A DNA stretch of 47,018 nucleotides from Clostridia bacterium (GTDB taxonomy: Bacteria; Bacillota; Clostridia; Christensenellales; Aristaeellaceae). The notes beneath the pieces are model-generated. The model had not been told where the DNA came from and ran no database searches. It saw only the letters and a program-made list of their open reading frames with translations. A program made the translations under genes and the position numbers. Below are positions 15,837 through 25,357 of the stretch, piece after piece (the first letter of the stretch is position 1; each line of letters starts with the position of its first letter). Location: positions 1-47,018 of the forward strand of contig JAFWQA010000003.1 of the NCBI GenBank assembly GCA_017509255.1, in the 5' to 3' direction.

Positions 15837-15911
15837 TTCTTTCCCTCCGGACATAAAGAATGGGATGACCCGTGATTCCGCTGTTTCCTCTGTGATTGTA
15901 ACCGTGCCCTG

Positions 15912-15940
15912 ATTATACTCCCCGCCCGGTGTTTTTTCAA
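15912..15940 (-). promoter_or_regulatory. Sigma-A promoter of the secreted transglutaminase-like gene
   Basis: On the minus strand: -35 TTGAAA (15935-15940), 17-bp spacer, -10 TATAAT (15912-15917). It is divergent from the HD/lipoprotein operon. Confidence 0.85.
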
Positions 15941-15981
15941 CCCCGGCCGTTTTTCCCCACCCCGCTCCGCGCTTTGTTTCA

Positions 15982-16065
15982 TTTGCTTTACAGGACACGG
16001 GGCCCCTTCTGTCGAATATATTTATTTCGGTAACGCCATCAGAAGAATGAAAAGGAGCTTCCTAT
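15982..16065 (+). promoter_or_regulatory. Conserved upstream element, copy A (before the HD/lipoprotein operon)
   Basis: This stretch aligns over its whole length with 22209-22291, which precedes the internalin-like gene. Shared blocks include TTACAGGACAC, GTCGAATATA, GGTAAC and TCAGAAGAAT. It contains a -10-like sequence near 16017 but no convincing -35 at the right distance, so an activator or another sigma factor may be needed. The RBS AAAGGAG lies in its last part. Confidence 0.7.
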
Positions 16066-16690
16066 GGAACAGTTTGACCTGGATCTCCAGCGGGACCGTT
16101 TCCTGAAGATCTTTGACGAAAAGATCTCCGACCGCGAGGGCAAGGACGCCCTGCGCGCCTGGCTCACCGGCAGCGAATGCGACTTCTTCACGGCGCCGGC
16201 GAGCACCAAATACCACGGCAATTACGAGGGCGGGCTGTGCGAGCACTCGCTGGACGTATACGACATGGCCGTGCGTCTGGAAAACCTCTACGCGGAGGAT
16301 ATCCGGAAGCAGTACCTGGTGCTGAACCGCCCCTACGACCGGGCGCGGTTCCAGGAATCCATGGCGGTGGCCGCCCTCTTCCACGACCTGTGCAAGGTCA
16401 ATTTCTACACCGTCAAAATCCGCGGCCGCAGCAGCATCTTCACGGTGGAGGAGCAGCTGCCCTTCGGCGGGCACGGCTCCAAGAGCGTGTATATCCTGTC
16501 CAAATACCTCAAAGACATCCGGGACGAGGAAGCCATCGCCATCAACTGCCACATGGGCTTCTCCCGCGCGGTGGACAGCACGGTCTCCCTCGGGGAGTCC
16601 TTCCACTATTCTCCCCTGGCCTGGCTGATCCACGTGGCGGATGAGGCCGCCACCTTCCTGCTGGACCGGGTGAAGCCCGAGGAATACTGA
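16064..16690 (+). CDS. HD-domain hydrolase
   Basis: 208 residues with a complete HD signature: His61 (LCEHSLDVYDMA), His107-Asp108 (LFHDLCKVNFY), His137, His163 (INCHMGF) and Asp193 (HVADEAATF). Length and layout fit the small phosphohydrolases of clostridia related to the HD part of YhaM; nucleotide or nucleic-acid hydrolysis is expected, substrate unknown. It is cytoplasmic. It is unusual in being 32 bases upstream of a large surface lipoprotein gene, apparently in one transcription unit started from the conserved element at 15982-16065. Confidence 0.88.
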   Translation: MEQFDLDLQRDRFLKIFDEKISDREGKDALRAWLTGSECDFFTAPASTKYHGNYEGGLCEHSLDVYDMAVRLENLYAEDIRKQYLVLNRPYDRARFQESMAVAALFHDLCKVNFYTVKIRGRSSIFTVEEQLPFGGHGSKSVYILSKYLKDIRDEEAIAINCHMGFSRAVDSTVSLGESFHYSPLAWLIHVADEAATFLLDRVKPEEY

Positions 16691-16722
16691 CAAATACCCC
16701 ATACCGAAAAGGAGGCGTAAAG

Positions 16723-19700
16723 ATGAAAAAATGGACTCTGCTCTGTATTCTCCTGACCGCGCTCCTGGCCGCGGGCTGCGCCTGCGCGGCATCCTCCGGG
16801 AACTTGGGGGATAACATAGCATGGGATCTGAACGACAGCGGCACCCTGACTCTCTCCGGCTCCGGCGCCATGCCCGGTTTTGAGATCCAGTATGACCTGG
16901 TGTACGATGAGTATTACACCACCGCGCCGTGGGGCGCCGAAAGAAAAAGCATCCGTTCCGCTGTCATTGAGACGGGCATCACCGGCATAGGAAGCAGCGC
17001 GTTCAGCGGGTGTACGGCTCTGACGAGCGTCTCGATCCCGGGCAGCATGACCGCCATCGGCAGTTCCGCTTTCTCCGGCTGCACCGGCCTGACCGGCATC
17101 ACCGTTCCGGACAGTGTCACAAGCATCGGCAGCTCTGCCTTCTCCGGCTGCACCGGCCTGAAAAGCATCTCCCTCCCGGGCTCCGTCACCGTCATCGGCA
17201 GCTCCGCCTTTGACGGCTGCACCGGCCTGACGGGCAGCATTGCCATTCCGGACGGCGTTACGCTCATCAACAGCAGCGCCTTCAGAAACTGCTGGCGGCT
17301 GACCGGCGTTACATTTCCCGACGGTGTCCGTCTCATTGACGAAAACGCCTTCAGCGGATGTACGGGGCTGACCGGCATCACTCTCCCGGCAGACCTGGTC
17401 AGGATCGGAAACAGCGCCTTTTCCGGATGCTCCGGACTGAGCTCCGTGACCCTCCCCGGCGGGGTCGTCAAGATCGGGAACCGGGCCTTCTCCGGCTGCA
17501 CCGGACTGACCGGCAGCATCGCGGTCCCGGACGGCACCACCGACATCGGGGAAGGCGCTTTCCCCGACAGCTCCGTACAGCTGACAGCCCATGTCGGCAG
17601 CAGCGGAGCCAAGGCGCTCGGAAAAGCAAATTACCGTTTCCGGTGCGGCGATCATCCGGGCCTCCTGTTTCAATACCTGTACGACAACGGGGAGCTGATT
17701 GGGCTGGAGATCATCGACGCGGATGATAACATCACGTCCGCTGTCATCCCGGACGGCGTCACCCGCATCGGCAGCTCCGCTTTCGCCGGCTGTACCGGGC
17801 TGACAGGAAGCATCACGCTGCCGGACAGTGTGACGGAGATCGGCGAAGGAGCCTTCTCCAACTGTCCCGTCCGCATCACGGCCCGGCTCGGCAGCGACGG
17901 AGCCAGGGCGCTCGGCAGCGCGGGTTACAGCTTCTTCTGTGAGGACTACCCGGGACTCCGCTTTCAGGAAACGGACAGGCTGACCCTGACGGGCGTTGCG
18001 GACAAGTCCGTTGCCTCCGTCGTGATCCCGGACATCGTAACGGGTATCGGCGATTATGCTTTCCAAAATTGCACCGCCCTGACAGGCATCACGATCCCGG
18101 ACAGCATCACAAGCATCGGCAAAGGAGTATTCTCCGGCTGCACCGGCCTGATCCGCGTCATCATCCCGGATGACGTCACAAGCGTCAACGCCGACGCGTT
18201 CAGCGGGGTTTCCAACGTCTTCGTCCGCATCGGCAGCAATACAGCCAGAGCGGTCAGCGCGGCAGGCGGCAGCTACTGCAGTGAAGAGTACCCCGGATTC
18301 CGGATATCGGAAACGGACGGACTGATATTGGCCGGTCTTTCCGACTGGACCATGACCTCCGTTACTATCCCGGATATCTTTACCGGCATCGGTTACAGAG
18401 CCCTCGCCTACATGAGCCGGCTGACGAGCGTCACGATCCCGGACAGTGTCACGACGATCGCCAAAGAAGCTTTCCGGGCCAGTTCCGCCCTGCAGACCGT
18501 CAGGATCCCGGACAGCCTGACAAGCATAGGAGACCTCGCCTTTTATGACTGCGATCCCGAGCTGTATGCCAGTGTCGGCAGCGACGGAGCCAAAGCCCTC
18601 AGCAGAGCGGGCTACAGTTTCCGCTGTGAAAGCTGCCCCGGGATCAAACTGAAATACGCTTACGCCAACGGTGAAATAACCGGACTGGAGGTCGTCGGTT
18701 CAGATAAAACGATCACCTCCGCCGTCATTCCGAGCGGTGTCACCTGCATCGCAAAATGTGCTTTTGAGTTATGTAAAAATCTGACTGACATCACGATCCC
18801 GAACACCGTCACCCGCATCGAAAACAGCGCTTTTGCCTCCTGTGAAAAACTGACAGGCATCACGATCCCGAACTCCGTCACCCGCATCGGAGACAGCGCC
18901 TTTGTCAGATGCATCAGCCTGACAGGCATCACGGTCCCGGACAGCGTCACGAGCCTCAGCAGCAACGTTTTTTCCCAGTGCACCGGCCTGAAGAGCGTCA
19001 AACTGTCCAACAGCATTCCGAGCATCGGCTACAGAGCCTTCTATCTTTGTACCGCTCTGACATCTGTCACGATCCCGGACAGCGTGACCCGCATCAACAG
19101 CTATGCTTTTGACGAATGCACCGCCCTGACAAGCATCACGATCCCGGACGGCGTCACCGCCATTGAAGAGAGGACCTTCCGCAGCTGTACCGCCCTGAGG
19201 AGCATCACGATCCCGGTCAGCGTCACCAGCGTCGGCACGAATGCCTTCGTCAAATGCAGCAGCCTGAAGAACGTTTTCTATGCCGGGGCGGAGCCCCAGG
19301 CAAGAGGGATCAGCATCGCGGACGGAAACACGAGGCTCACCGGCGCCGTCTGGCATTATGACGGCAGCGGATACCAGCCGGTCACGATCGTGACCCAGCC
19401 TCAGGATACTGAAGTGCAGGCCGCCGGAAAAACCGCCACAGTCACCGTCTCGGCAGCCGGCGACGGGCTGGAATACCAGTGGTATCTCCGGAACAGGGGC
19501 AAAACCCTTTTCTCCAAATCCTCCGTCACCGCCGCCGAATACTCGGTCAGCATGACGGAAGCCAGCGACGGCCGGCAGGTCTACTGTGTGGTCTCCGACA
19601 AATACGGCAACAGTGTTCAGAGCAATACCGTCACCCTGAGTATTTCCGATCCGCTCGCCATTACCGTCCAGCCAAAGACCGTGCGCGTCAGCGCCGCCGG

Positions 19701-20733
19701 GATCACCGCCCGGACCTCTGTGACCGCCACCGGGCGGGGGCTGACCTATCAATGGTATGTGAAAAACCCCGGCGGCGCTTCCTTCCAGAAGTCCTCTGTG
19801 ACCCAGAGCACCTACTCGGTGAAGATCACGGAGAAAAACAGCGGCCGGCAGATCTACTGCGTGGTCACGGACTATTACGGCGAGACCGTACAGTCCGCGA
19901 CCGTTGTCCTGAGCATCAAAAAGGAACTGACCATCACCACCCAGCCGAAATCCGTCAGGGTGAAACCCGGGGAAACGGCAAAGGTCACCGTCAAGGCAAC
20001 AGGAGACGGGGTCAGATACCAGTGGTATCTCAAGGATCCTGACAAGAGCGCTTTCTCCAAATCCTCCGTCACGACGTCCTCCTATTCCGTCCAGCTCACC
20101 GACGCAAAGGACGGCCGGCAGCTGTACTGCGTCGTTTCAGATGAATACGGGAATCAGCTGCACAGCAAAACCGTCACGCTGACCCAGGAGCATTACGCCC
20201 GGATCACCACGCAGCCCAAGTCCGTCAGGGTAAAGCCCGGCGGAACGGCGAAGGTCACCGTCAAAGCGACAGGCGACGGCCTGAAATACCAGTGGTATCT
20301 CAAGGATCCCGGCAAGAGCGCTTTCGCCAAATCCTCCATCACCGCGTCCACCTATTCCGTCCAGCTCACCGACGCAAGGGACGGCCGGCAGCTCTACTGC
20401 GCCGTCACCGACCAGTACGGGAACACCGTTCAGACCAGGACCGTGACCCTGACCCAGGAGCATTATGCCCGGATCACCACGCAGCCCAAGTCCGTGACAG
20501 TGAAGGCCGGGGAAACGGCAAAGGTCACCGTCAAGGCCGCGGGCGACGGGCTGACCTATCAGTGGTACCTCAAGGATCCTGACAGAAGCGCCTTCGCCAA
20601 GTCCTCCGTCACGGCATCCGTCTACACCGTCCAGATGACCGCGGCCAAGAGCGGCCGGAAGGTCTACTGCGTCGTGACCGATCAGTACGGAAACACGGTA
20701 CAGACAAAGACCGTTACGCTGACGGTCCAATAA
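16723..20733 (+). CDS. Large BspA-type LRR_5 lipoprotein with five Ig-like repeats
   Basis: 1336 residues. The signal peptide ends with lipobox LAAGC (Cys19), so it is membrane-anchored. Residues about 75-870 are LRR_5 units of the form AFSGCTGLTGITVPDSVTSIGSS, interrupted by spacer segments with the motif GSDGAKALG..YSFRCE that divide the solenoid into blocks. From about residue 885 to the end come five repeats of about 90 residues (TTQPKSVRVKPG, QWYLKDP, GRQLYCVVTDQYGN), an Ig-like set; the last three are nearly identical at DNA level. BspA-type proteins serve in adhesion to host or other cells. GGAGGCG precedes the ATG. It follows the HD gene by 32 bases; the paralogue at 20817 follows by 83. 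Confidence 0.92.
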   Translation: MKKWTLLCILLTALLAAGCACAASSGNLGDNIAWDLNDSGTLTLSGSGAMPGFEIQYDLVYDEYYTTAPWGAERKSIRSAVIETGITGIGSSAFSGCTALTSVSIPGSMTAIGSSAFSGCTGLTGITVPDSVTSIGSSAFSGCTGLKSISLPGSVTVIGSSAFDGCTGLTGSIAIPDGVTLINSSAFRNCWRLTGVTFPDGVRLIDENAFSGCTGLTGITLPADLVRIGNSAFSGCSGLSSVTLPGGVVKIGNRAFSGCTGLTGSIAVPDGTTDIGEGAFPDSSVQLTAHVGSSGAKALGKANYRFRCGDHPGLLFQYLYDNGELIGLEIIDADDNITSAVIPDGVTRIGSSAFAGCTGLTGSITLPDSVTEIGEGAFSNCPVRITARLGSDGARALGSAGYSFFCEDYPGLRFQETDRLTLTGVADKSVASVVIPDIVTGIGDYAFQNCTALTGITIPDSITSIGKGVFSGCTGLIRVIIPDDVTSVNADAFSGVSNVFVRIGSNTARAVSAAGGSYCSEEYPGFRISETDGLILAGLSDWTMTSVTIPDIFTGIGYRALAYMSRLTSVTIPDSVTTIAKEAFRASSALQTVRIPDSLTSIGDLAFYDCDPELYASVGSDGAKALSRAGYSFRCESCPGIKLKYAYANGEITGLEVVGSDKTITSAVIPSGVTCIAKCAFELCKNLTDITIPNTVTRIENSAFASCEKLTGITIPNSVTRIGDSAFVRCISLTGITVPDSVTSLSSNVFSQCTGLKSVKLSNSIPSIGYRAFYLCTALTSVTIPDSVTRINSYAFDECTALTSITIPDGVTAIEERTFRSCTALRSITIPVSVTSVGTNAFVKCSSLKNVFYAGAEPQARGISIADGNTRLTGAVWHYDGSGYQPVTIVTQPQDTEVQAAGKTATVTVSAAGDGLEYQWYLRNRGKTLFSKSSVTAAEYSVSMTEASDGRQVYCVVSDKYGNSVQSNTVTLSISDPLAITVQPKTVRVSAAGITARTSVTATGRGLTYQWYVKNPGGASFQKSSVTQSTYSVKITEKNSGRQIYCVVTDYYGETVQSATVVLSIKKELTITTQPKSVRVKPGETAKVTVKATGDGVRYQWYLKDPDKSAFSKSSVTTSSYSVQLTDAKDGRQLYCVVSDEYGNQLHSKTVTLTQEHYARITTQPKSVRVKPGGTAKVTVKATGDGLKYQWYLKDPGKSAFAKSSITASTYSVQLTDARDGRQLYCAVTDQYGNTVQTRTVTLTQEHYARITTQPKSVTVKAGETAKVTVKAAGDGLTYQWYLKDPDRSAFAKSSVTASVYTVQMTAAKSGRKVYCVVTDQYGNTVQTKTVTLTVQ
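19380..20733 (+). repeat. Five tandem repeats of about 270 bp encoding Ig-like domains
   Basis: The QPK-to-VTL module recurs with a period near 270 bp. The copies starting near 19930, 20200 and 20470 are the most alike and share long identical stretches, which points to recent expansion by recombination. Two related modules end the paralogue at 20817-22115. Confidence 0.85.
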
Positions 20734-20816
20734 GCGCCCTACCCGATCCATCCTGTTTCTCCCCCGGGCCGCCCCGCGGCAGCCCGGCCGACCCATAAAC
20801 CAAAGGAGGCGTAAAG

Positions 20817-22115
20817 ATGAAAAAGTGGACTCTGCTCTGTATTCTCCTGACCGCGCTCCTGGCCGCGGGCTGCGCCTGCGCGGCATCCTCCGGGACCTGC
20901 GGGGACAGTCTGACCTGGTACCTGGATGACAGCGGCACCCTGACCGTATCCGGCACCGGCGTCATGCAGGACTACCGCTCCGACCTGGACCCCGTGAACG
21001 CCCTGGCCCTGCCGGATGCGCCCTGGGCGGGTGAAAAGCAAAAGATCACCGCCGCCGTCATCCAGCCGGGCGTGTACGGTATCGGGGACTGCGCCTTCTC
21101 CGGCTGCGCCGCCCTGAAACAGGTGACCGTGCCGGAGGGCACGGCGCGCATCGGCGCGGAGGCCTTCCGCGATTGCGCCGCCCTGAAGAGCGTCACCCTC
21201 CCCGCGAGCGTGATGTATCTCGGCAATATGGCCTTCCAGGGCTGCGCCGCCCTGGAGCAGATCGCCCTCCCTGAGGGCGTCGTCTATCTCGGCATCGCCG
21301 CCTTCTCCGAATGCCCGGCCCTGAAGAGCGCCGCGCTCCCGGAGGGCATGGAGGAGATCCCCGACTACGCCTTCAGCGGCTGCAGCGCCCTGGAGAGGCT
21401 GATCCTTCCGGAAAGCCTGCTCCGCGCCGGCCGCGGCGCCTTCCCGGCAGACGGCGTCAAGTCCGTTTACTATGCCGGCACAAAGACGCAGGCGCAGCAG
21501 ATCACCGGCCCGGAGGAGGAAAAGGGCATCCTGGCCAAATCCTCCTGGCATTACGGCTACGGGCATAACACGGCGAAGATCACGGCCCAGCCGGAGGACG
21601 CCGCCGTGAGCGCGGCCGGGGAGACCGCGGCCGCCGAAGTCAAGGCGACCGGCGACGGACTGACCTATCAGTGGTACGTCAAGGACCCGGGGCAGGAGAA
21701 GTTCTCCAAGTCCTCCGTCACCGCCGCGAAATACTCCGTCGCCCTAAAGGAATCCTCCGACGGCCGGCAGCTGTACTGCGTCGTCTCCGACCAGTACGGC
21801 AACAGCGTCAAGAGCAAGACCGTCACCCTGCGCATCATGAAGCCCCTGGCCATCACCGTGCAGCCCTCCAACGCGAGGGTGAAAAAGGCCGGGGATACCG
21901 CGGAGGTCAGCGTCACCGCGACCGGCGACGGCCTGACCTATCAGTGGTACCTCAAGGACCCGGGTAAGACGGACTACAAGGCCTCCTCCGTCCAGAAGGC
22001 GGTCTACTCCACCTCGCTGACCGCGGCCAAGGACGGCCGGATGCTCTACTGCGTCATCACCGACGCCTACGGCAACCAGGTCCAGACCCGTACCGTCCGC
22101 CTGAGCATTGAATGA
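20817..22115 (+). CDS. LRR_5 lipoprotein with two Ig-like repeats, paralogue of the preceding gene
   Basis: 432 residues. The first 26 residues, including the lipobox LAAGC, and the 12 bases before the ATG are the same as in the gene at 16723. After that the proteins diverge. Residues about 65-215 are LRR_5 units (YGIGDCAFSGCAALKQVTVPEG), and residues about 250-432 are two Ig-like modules (TYQWYVKDPGQEKFSKSSV; GRQLYCVVSDQYGN). It looks like a shortened duplicate whose N-terminus was kept or recopied by gene conversion. A strong terminator follows at 22144-22171, closing the operon begun at 16064. Confidence 0.9.
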   Translation: MKKWTLLCILLTALLAAGCACAASSGTCGDSLTWYLDDSGTLTVSGTGVMQDYRSDLDPVNALALPDAPWAGEKQKITAAVIQPGVYGIGDCAFSGCAALKQVTVPEGTARIGAEAFRDCAALKSVTLPASVMYLGNMAFQGCAALEQIALPEGVVYLGIAAFSECPALKSAALPEGMEEIPDYAFSGCSALERLILPESLLRAGRGAFPADGVKSVYYAGTKTQAQQITGPEEEKGILAKSSWHYGYGHNTAKITAQPEDAAVSAAGETAAAEVKATGDGLTYQWYVKDPGQEKFSKSSVTAAKYSVALKESSDGRQLYCVVSDQYGNSVKSKTVTLRIMKPLAITVQPSNARVKKAGDTAEVSVTATGDGLTYQWYLKDPGKTDYKASSVQKAVYSTSLTAAKDGRMLYCVITDAYGNQVQTRTVRLSIE

Positions 22116-22143
22116 TCCCCTTTTCCCTCCCGCATATCCCTTG

Positions 22144-22171
22144 CAGGCCGCCCTTCCGCGGCCTGTTTTTT
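22144..22171 (+). terminator. Terminator of the HD/lipoprotein operon
   Basis: Stem CAGGCCGC/GCGGCCTG (22144-22151 with 22158-22165), six-base loop, then six T. Confidence 0.93.
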
Positions 22172-22208
22172 CCGCCGTCCGGCCCGCCGCCCGTCCGTAT
22201 TGTTACAA

Positions 22209-22291
22209 TTGGCTTACAGGACACAGGGCCTTTTCCGTCGAATATAATTTCTCTGGTAACACCGTCAGAAGAATATAAAGGACCTTCCTAT
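22209..22291 (+). promoter_or_regulatory. Conserved upstream element, copy B (before the internalin-like gene)
   Basis: Homologous along its full length to 15982-16065. It has a perfect -10 TATAAT at 22243-22248, but the -35 position holds GACACA or GGACAC, a poor match. The copy ends 14 bases before the ATG and has its own RBS (AAGGAG). Confidence 0.7.
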
Positions 22292-22305
22292 TCAAGGAGA
22301 TAAAA

Positions 22306-23838
22306 ATGACGCATCCCTTCCGTACCGCACTGCTGACCATCCTGCTCCTCTTCCTGCTCTGCTTCGCCTCCGCCGCGTCGGCGGACGTCGCCCTGGACAA
22401 GGCGCATTTCCCGGACGATGCCTTCCGGCAGCTGCTCTCACAGAAAAAATACGACCGGAACGAAGACGGCACCCTGCAGGACGAAGAGATCTGGGACCTG
22501 GCGCTCCTGAACGCCGACGGCCTGGGCATCTCCTCCCTCCGGGGCGTCGAACACCTGACCGGCCTCACGCAGCTGGAATGCCAGAACAACAGCCTCACCT
22601 CCCTGGACGTGAGCGAGCTCTGGGGACTGGAATACCTGGACTGCAGCAGCAATGCCCTCACCGCGCTGAACATCTCCGGCTGCTATTATCTGGAATCCCT
22701 CTACTGCTCCGGCAACAAGCTGAAAACGCTGGACGTGAGCGGGCGCTCCGAGCTGGTCAGCCTGGAATGCCAGGGCAACCTGCTCACCTCGCTGGACCTG
22801 ACCGACTGCTTCTCCCTGGAGGCGCTGGACTGCTACGGCTGTAAGCTGACTGATCTGACCCTCACCGGCTGCGGCGCCCTGGGCTATCTGGATTGCCGCG
22901 GCAACCAGCTGACGGAGCTGGACCTGACGGACTGCAGCGACCTGTACCGCCTGAACTGCCAGAGCAACCTGCTCCAGGCGCTGGACGTGACCCCCTGCAC
23001 CGACCTGATGACCCTCTACTGCCACTCCAACCCGCTGGCCTCCCTGACCGCGCAGGGCCTGGCAAAGCTGAAATACCTGGACTGCCACGGCGGCAGGCTG
23101 ACGGCGCTGGACCTGACAGGAAACGCCGCCCTGGGCACGCTCTACTGCCACGCCAACCGGCTGGAATCATTGACCCTCTCCGGCTGCGCATCCCTGTACC
23201 GGCTCAACTGCCGCGGCAACCGGCTTGCAAACCTGAACCTCACGGACTGCGGAAGCCTGTCCGCCCTGCGCTGCCAGAGCAATCAGCTCACCGCGCTGGA
23301 CCTGTCCTCCTGTCCGGAGCTTTTTCAGCTGTACTGCTATTCCAACCCGCTGACGGAAGTCAGCATCACGAAAAACGCAGACCTGAAAAGGACCGCCCTG
23401 GACGGGGACATGGAATGGAAGGACGGCTGGAAGCTCTTCCTGATCGACGAACCGGACAACACCCGAAACAGCCGGGACAGGGAAGACGAATTCTTTGAGC
23501 AGGACCGCGGCCCCGACGACCTGGACGACTACGGCGACCAGACCGACTGCAAGCTCGGCCTGGACGAGGACGACGTGCTCGCGGGCCTGTACCCGTCCGC
23601 CTGCGTGATCCTTCCCTCCGCCCTGAAGACGGTCAGCGAGGAGGCCTTCCCCGGCACAGCCGTAACGAATATCGTGATCCCGGGCTCCGTCACCTCCATC
23701 TCCGGAACCGCCTTCCCGGCAGCAAAGCCCGCCCTCTGGTGCTTCGCCGGCTCCCCCGCCGCCGCCTGGGCAAAGGAAAACGGCTATAAGGTCTTCACGG
23801 TCAACGCGGCGTGGCTCACCGAAATGAAAAAGAAATAA
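22306..23838 (+). CDS. Secreted internalin-like leucine-rich repeat protein
   Basis: 510 residues. The signal peptide is likely cleaved after ASA near residue 25. Residues 30-60 (FPDDAFRQLLSQKKYDRNEDGTLQDEEI) form the EF-hand-like cap often preceding clostridial LRR solenoids. About 15 LRRs of 21 residues follow (pattern LxxLDCxxNxLTxLDLTxC), with a cysteine at nearly every turn. After residue 375 comes an acidic linker (RDREDEFFEQDRGPDDLDDYGD), then one LRR_5-like unit at the C-terminus. No anchor motif is visible, so it is secreted or held by other means. A conserved element shared with the HD/lipoprotein operon sits directly upstream, suggesting common control. Confidence 0.9.
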   Translation: MTHPFRTALLTILLLFLLCFASAASADVALDKAHFPDDAFRQLLSQKKYDRNEDGTLQDEEIWDLALLNADGLGISSLRGVEHLTGLTQLECQNNSLTSLDVSELWGLEYLDCSSNALTALNISGCYYLESLYCSGNKLKTLDVSGRSELVSLECQGNLLTSLDLTDCFSLEALDCYGCKLTDLTLTGCGALGYLDCRGNQLTELDLTDCSDLYRLNCQSNLLQALDVTPCTDLMTLYCHSNPLASLTAQGLAKLKYLDCHGGRLTALDLTGNAALGTLYCHANRLESLTLSGCASLYRLNCRGNRLANLNLTDCGSLSALRCQSNQLTALDLSSCPELFQLYCYSNPLTEVSITKNADLKRTALDGDMEWKDGWKLFLIDEPDNTRNSRDREDEFFEQDRGPDDLDDYGDQTDCKLGLDEDDVLAGLYPSACVILPSALKTVSEEAFPGTAVTNIVIPGSVTSISGTAFPAAKPALWCFAGSPAAAWAKENGYKVFTVNAAWLTEMKKK

Positions 23839-23891
23839 GGAGCCCCGGCCGGCAGGCATAAGCCTCCCCGGCACAGAGCTCCCCCTCCGAC

Positions 23892-23925
23892 GAACGGAAG
23901 CCGGGCAAACGCCCGGCTTCCGTTC
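23892..23925 (+). terminator. Terminator-type hairpin between convergent genes
   Basis: A 15-bp perfect stem (23892-23906 with 23911-23925) around the loop AAAC, with TTT shortly after on the plus strand. It ends the internalin-like gene and separates it from the convergent gene at 23944. Confidence 0.8.
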
Positions 23926-23943
23926 TTTCATCCCAAACCAAAC

Positions 23944-25284
23944 TCACGGCACCCGGCAGAATACCAGGGAATCACTGCCCTGTGCAAAGGTCTCGGCGGC
24001 GCTGCCCGCCTTGCCGTAGATCTCGATGACGTCCTCATCCTCCAGCACCGCGCAGCCCGACAGAAGATCCGGGGCGATGGAGGTCACGCTCTTCGGGATA
24101 TAGATCCTGCGCAGGGACTGGCAGTTGGCAAACGCCTTAGCCCCGAGAGTCTTCACCCCGTCCGCGATCCTGACGTTCTCCGCGTCGATCCCCGCAAAGG
24201 CCTCCGAAGCAATAGTCTTCGTGTCCGCGGGCGTCACGAATTCGGGGTTGTTCATCACCGGCACAGCGGATATGCTGACCGCCCGGACCGCGATCCGCGC
24301 ACTGTCCCCCGATCCGATGAGCCTGACCCGGAAGAGCGCGCCGCTTTCCGCCTGCGTGCTCAGGGAGAAATGGTACCCGGGCCCGCTGTCGTCATCCGAT
24401 TCGAGGATGTTCCCGTTCTCCGTGTTGATCCGCTCGATCACCGGGTCCGCCCCGGCCTGCGCGCTGAAGGAGTACAGCTGGTTATATTCCGAATTCGTAT
24501 CCAGGATAAAATGCTCACATTCCCCGGGATCGATGTTGACGTAGGCCGTGCTCACCGGCGCCCAGGACGTGTCCATGCCCACGGCGTCCGGCCCGTAGGT
24601 CACGTTGAACCTCCCCGTGCCGGCAGCGGTGGCGCACCCTGTTTCCAGATAATAGACACTCCCGCTCACCAGCCCCGCTTCCAGGAAAAACCGCCTGTCC
24701 GGATCGTCAGGGCTCTTATACGCCGACTCGGCGATCTTGTTCCATTCCCCGTCGTACAGCACGGCGGCCGCATCCTGCCGATCGTCCACGGAGCGGAACA
24801 GGTAATCGCAGGTGACCTCCGGCAGGACCTTCAGATACACCTTCTTCCCGGGCTCGCTGATATCCATATAAGTCGACGACTTCCCCGTGCAGTACCCGGT
24901 CTTGGTGAATTCGACCGTCTCTGTTTCCAGCCGGACGCTGAAGCTGACGGCGGAAGGGAACATGAGATACAGGTCATATGTGCGGCCCGCGCGGTACAGT
25001 CCCGTAAAGCTGACGGGGCAGCCGCCGCCCGTAAGGTCCCTGTACACCGTCCCGTCCTCCTCAACGTACCCGTACGTATAGCGCGTACCGCAGTTGACGG
25101 TGATCACGTACCGCGACGTCACGCCGACCGTAAAGGTGACCGTGGCATAGTCCCCGGCCGGCACGGAGGAAACCACCAGCCCGTGCAGCTCGAGCTGCAG
25201 CGCCCCCTCCCCGCCGGAAACAGCCGGCACCGCAAACACAGCGATCACCAGAAGCAACAAGCAAAACCGATACAGGTTTCTCAT
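23944..25284 (-). CDS. Secreted protein with beta-sandwich region and LRR_5 tail
   Basis: 446 residues from ATG 25284 (GGGAGG upstream; a longer start at 25329 would add 15 residues before the signal peptide and lacks an RBS). The signal peptide MRNLYRFCLLLLVIAVFAVPAVSG is likely cleaved near residue 23. Residues 25-330 contain strand-rich stretches with the flavour of bacterial pre-peptidase domains (YDLYLMFPSAVSFSVRLE; ECEHFILDTNSEYNQLYSFSAQAG). The last 90 residues are LRR_5-like (TKTIASEAFAGI, VKTLGAKAFANCQSLRRIYIPKSV). Function unknown; surface or secreted role likely. Confidence 0.82.
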   Translation of the reverse strand: MRNLYRFCLLLLVIAVFAVPAVSGGEGALQLELHGLVVSSVPAGDYATVTFTVGVTSRYVITVNCGTRYTYGYVEEDGTVYRDLTGGGCPVSFTGLYRAGRTYDLYLMFPSAVSFSVRLETETVEFTKTGYCTGKSSTYMDISEPGKKVYLKVLPEVTCDYLFRSVDDRQDAAAVLYDGEWNKIAESAYKSPDDPDRRFFLEAGLVSGSVYYLETGCATAAGTGRFNVTYGPDAVGMDTSWAPVSTAYVNIDPGECEHFILDTNSEYNQLYSFSAQAGADPVIERINTENGNILESDDDSGPGYHFSLSTQAESGALFRVRLIGSGDSARIAVRAVSISAVPVMNNPEFVTPADTKTIASEAFAGIDAENVRIADGVKTLGAKAFANCQSLRRIYIPKSVTSIAPDLLSGCAVLEDEDVIEIYGKAGSAAETFAQGSDSLVFCRVP

Positions 25285-25357
25285 ACCCGGCCTCCCGTTA
25301 TCCTTCCCGGGCGCAAAGCGCCGCAGCAAACACTATCCACTTTCATCCTCTGCCTTC

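Noticed and set aside
22209-22291. Riboswitch in the shared upstream element
   Set aside because: No known aptamer core or strong alternative hairpins; similarity spans the region upstream of the -10 as well, fitting a promoter duplication better.
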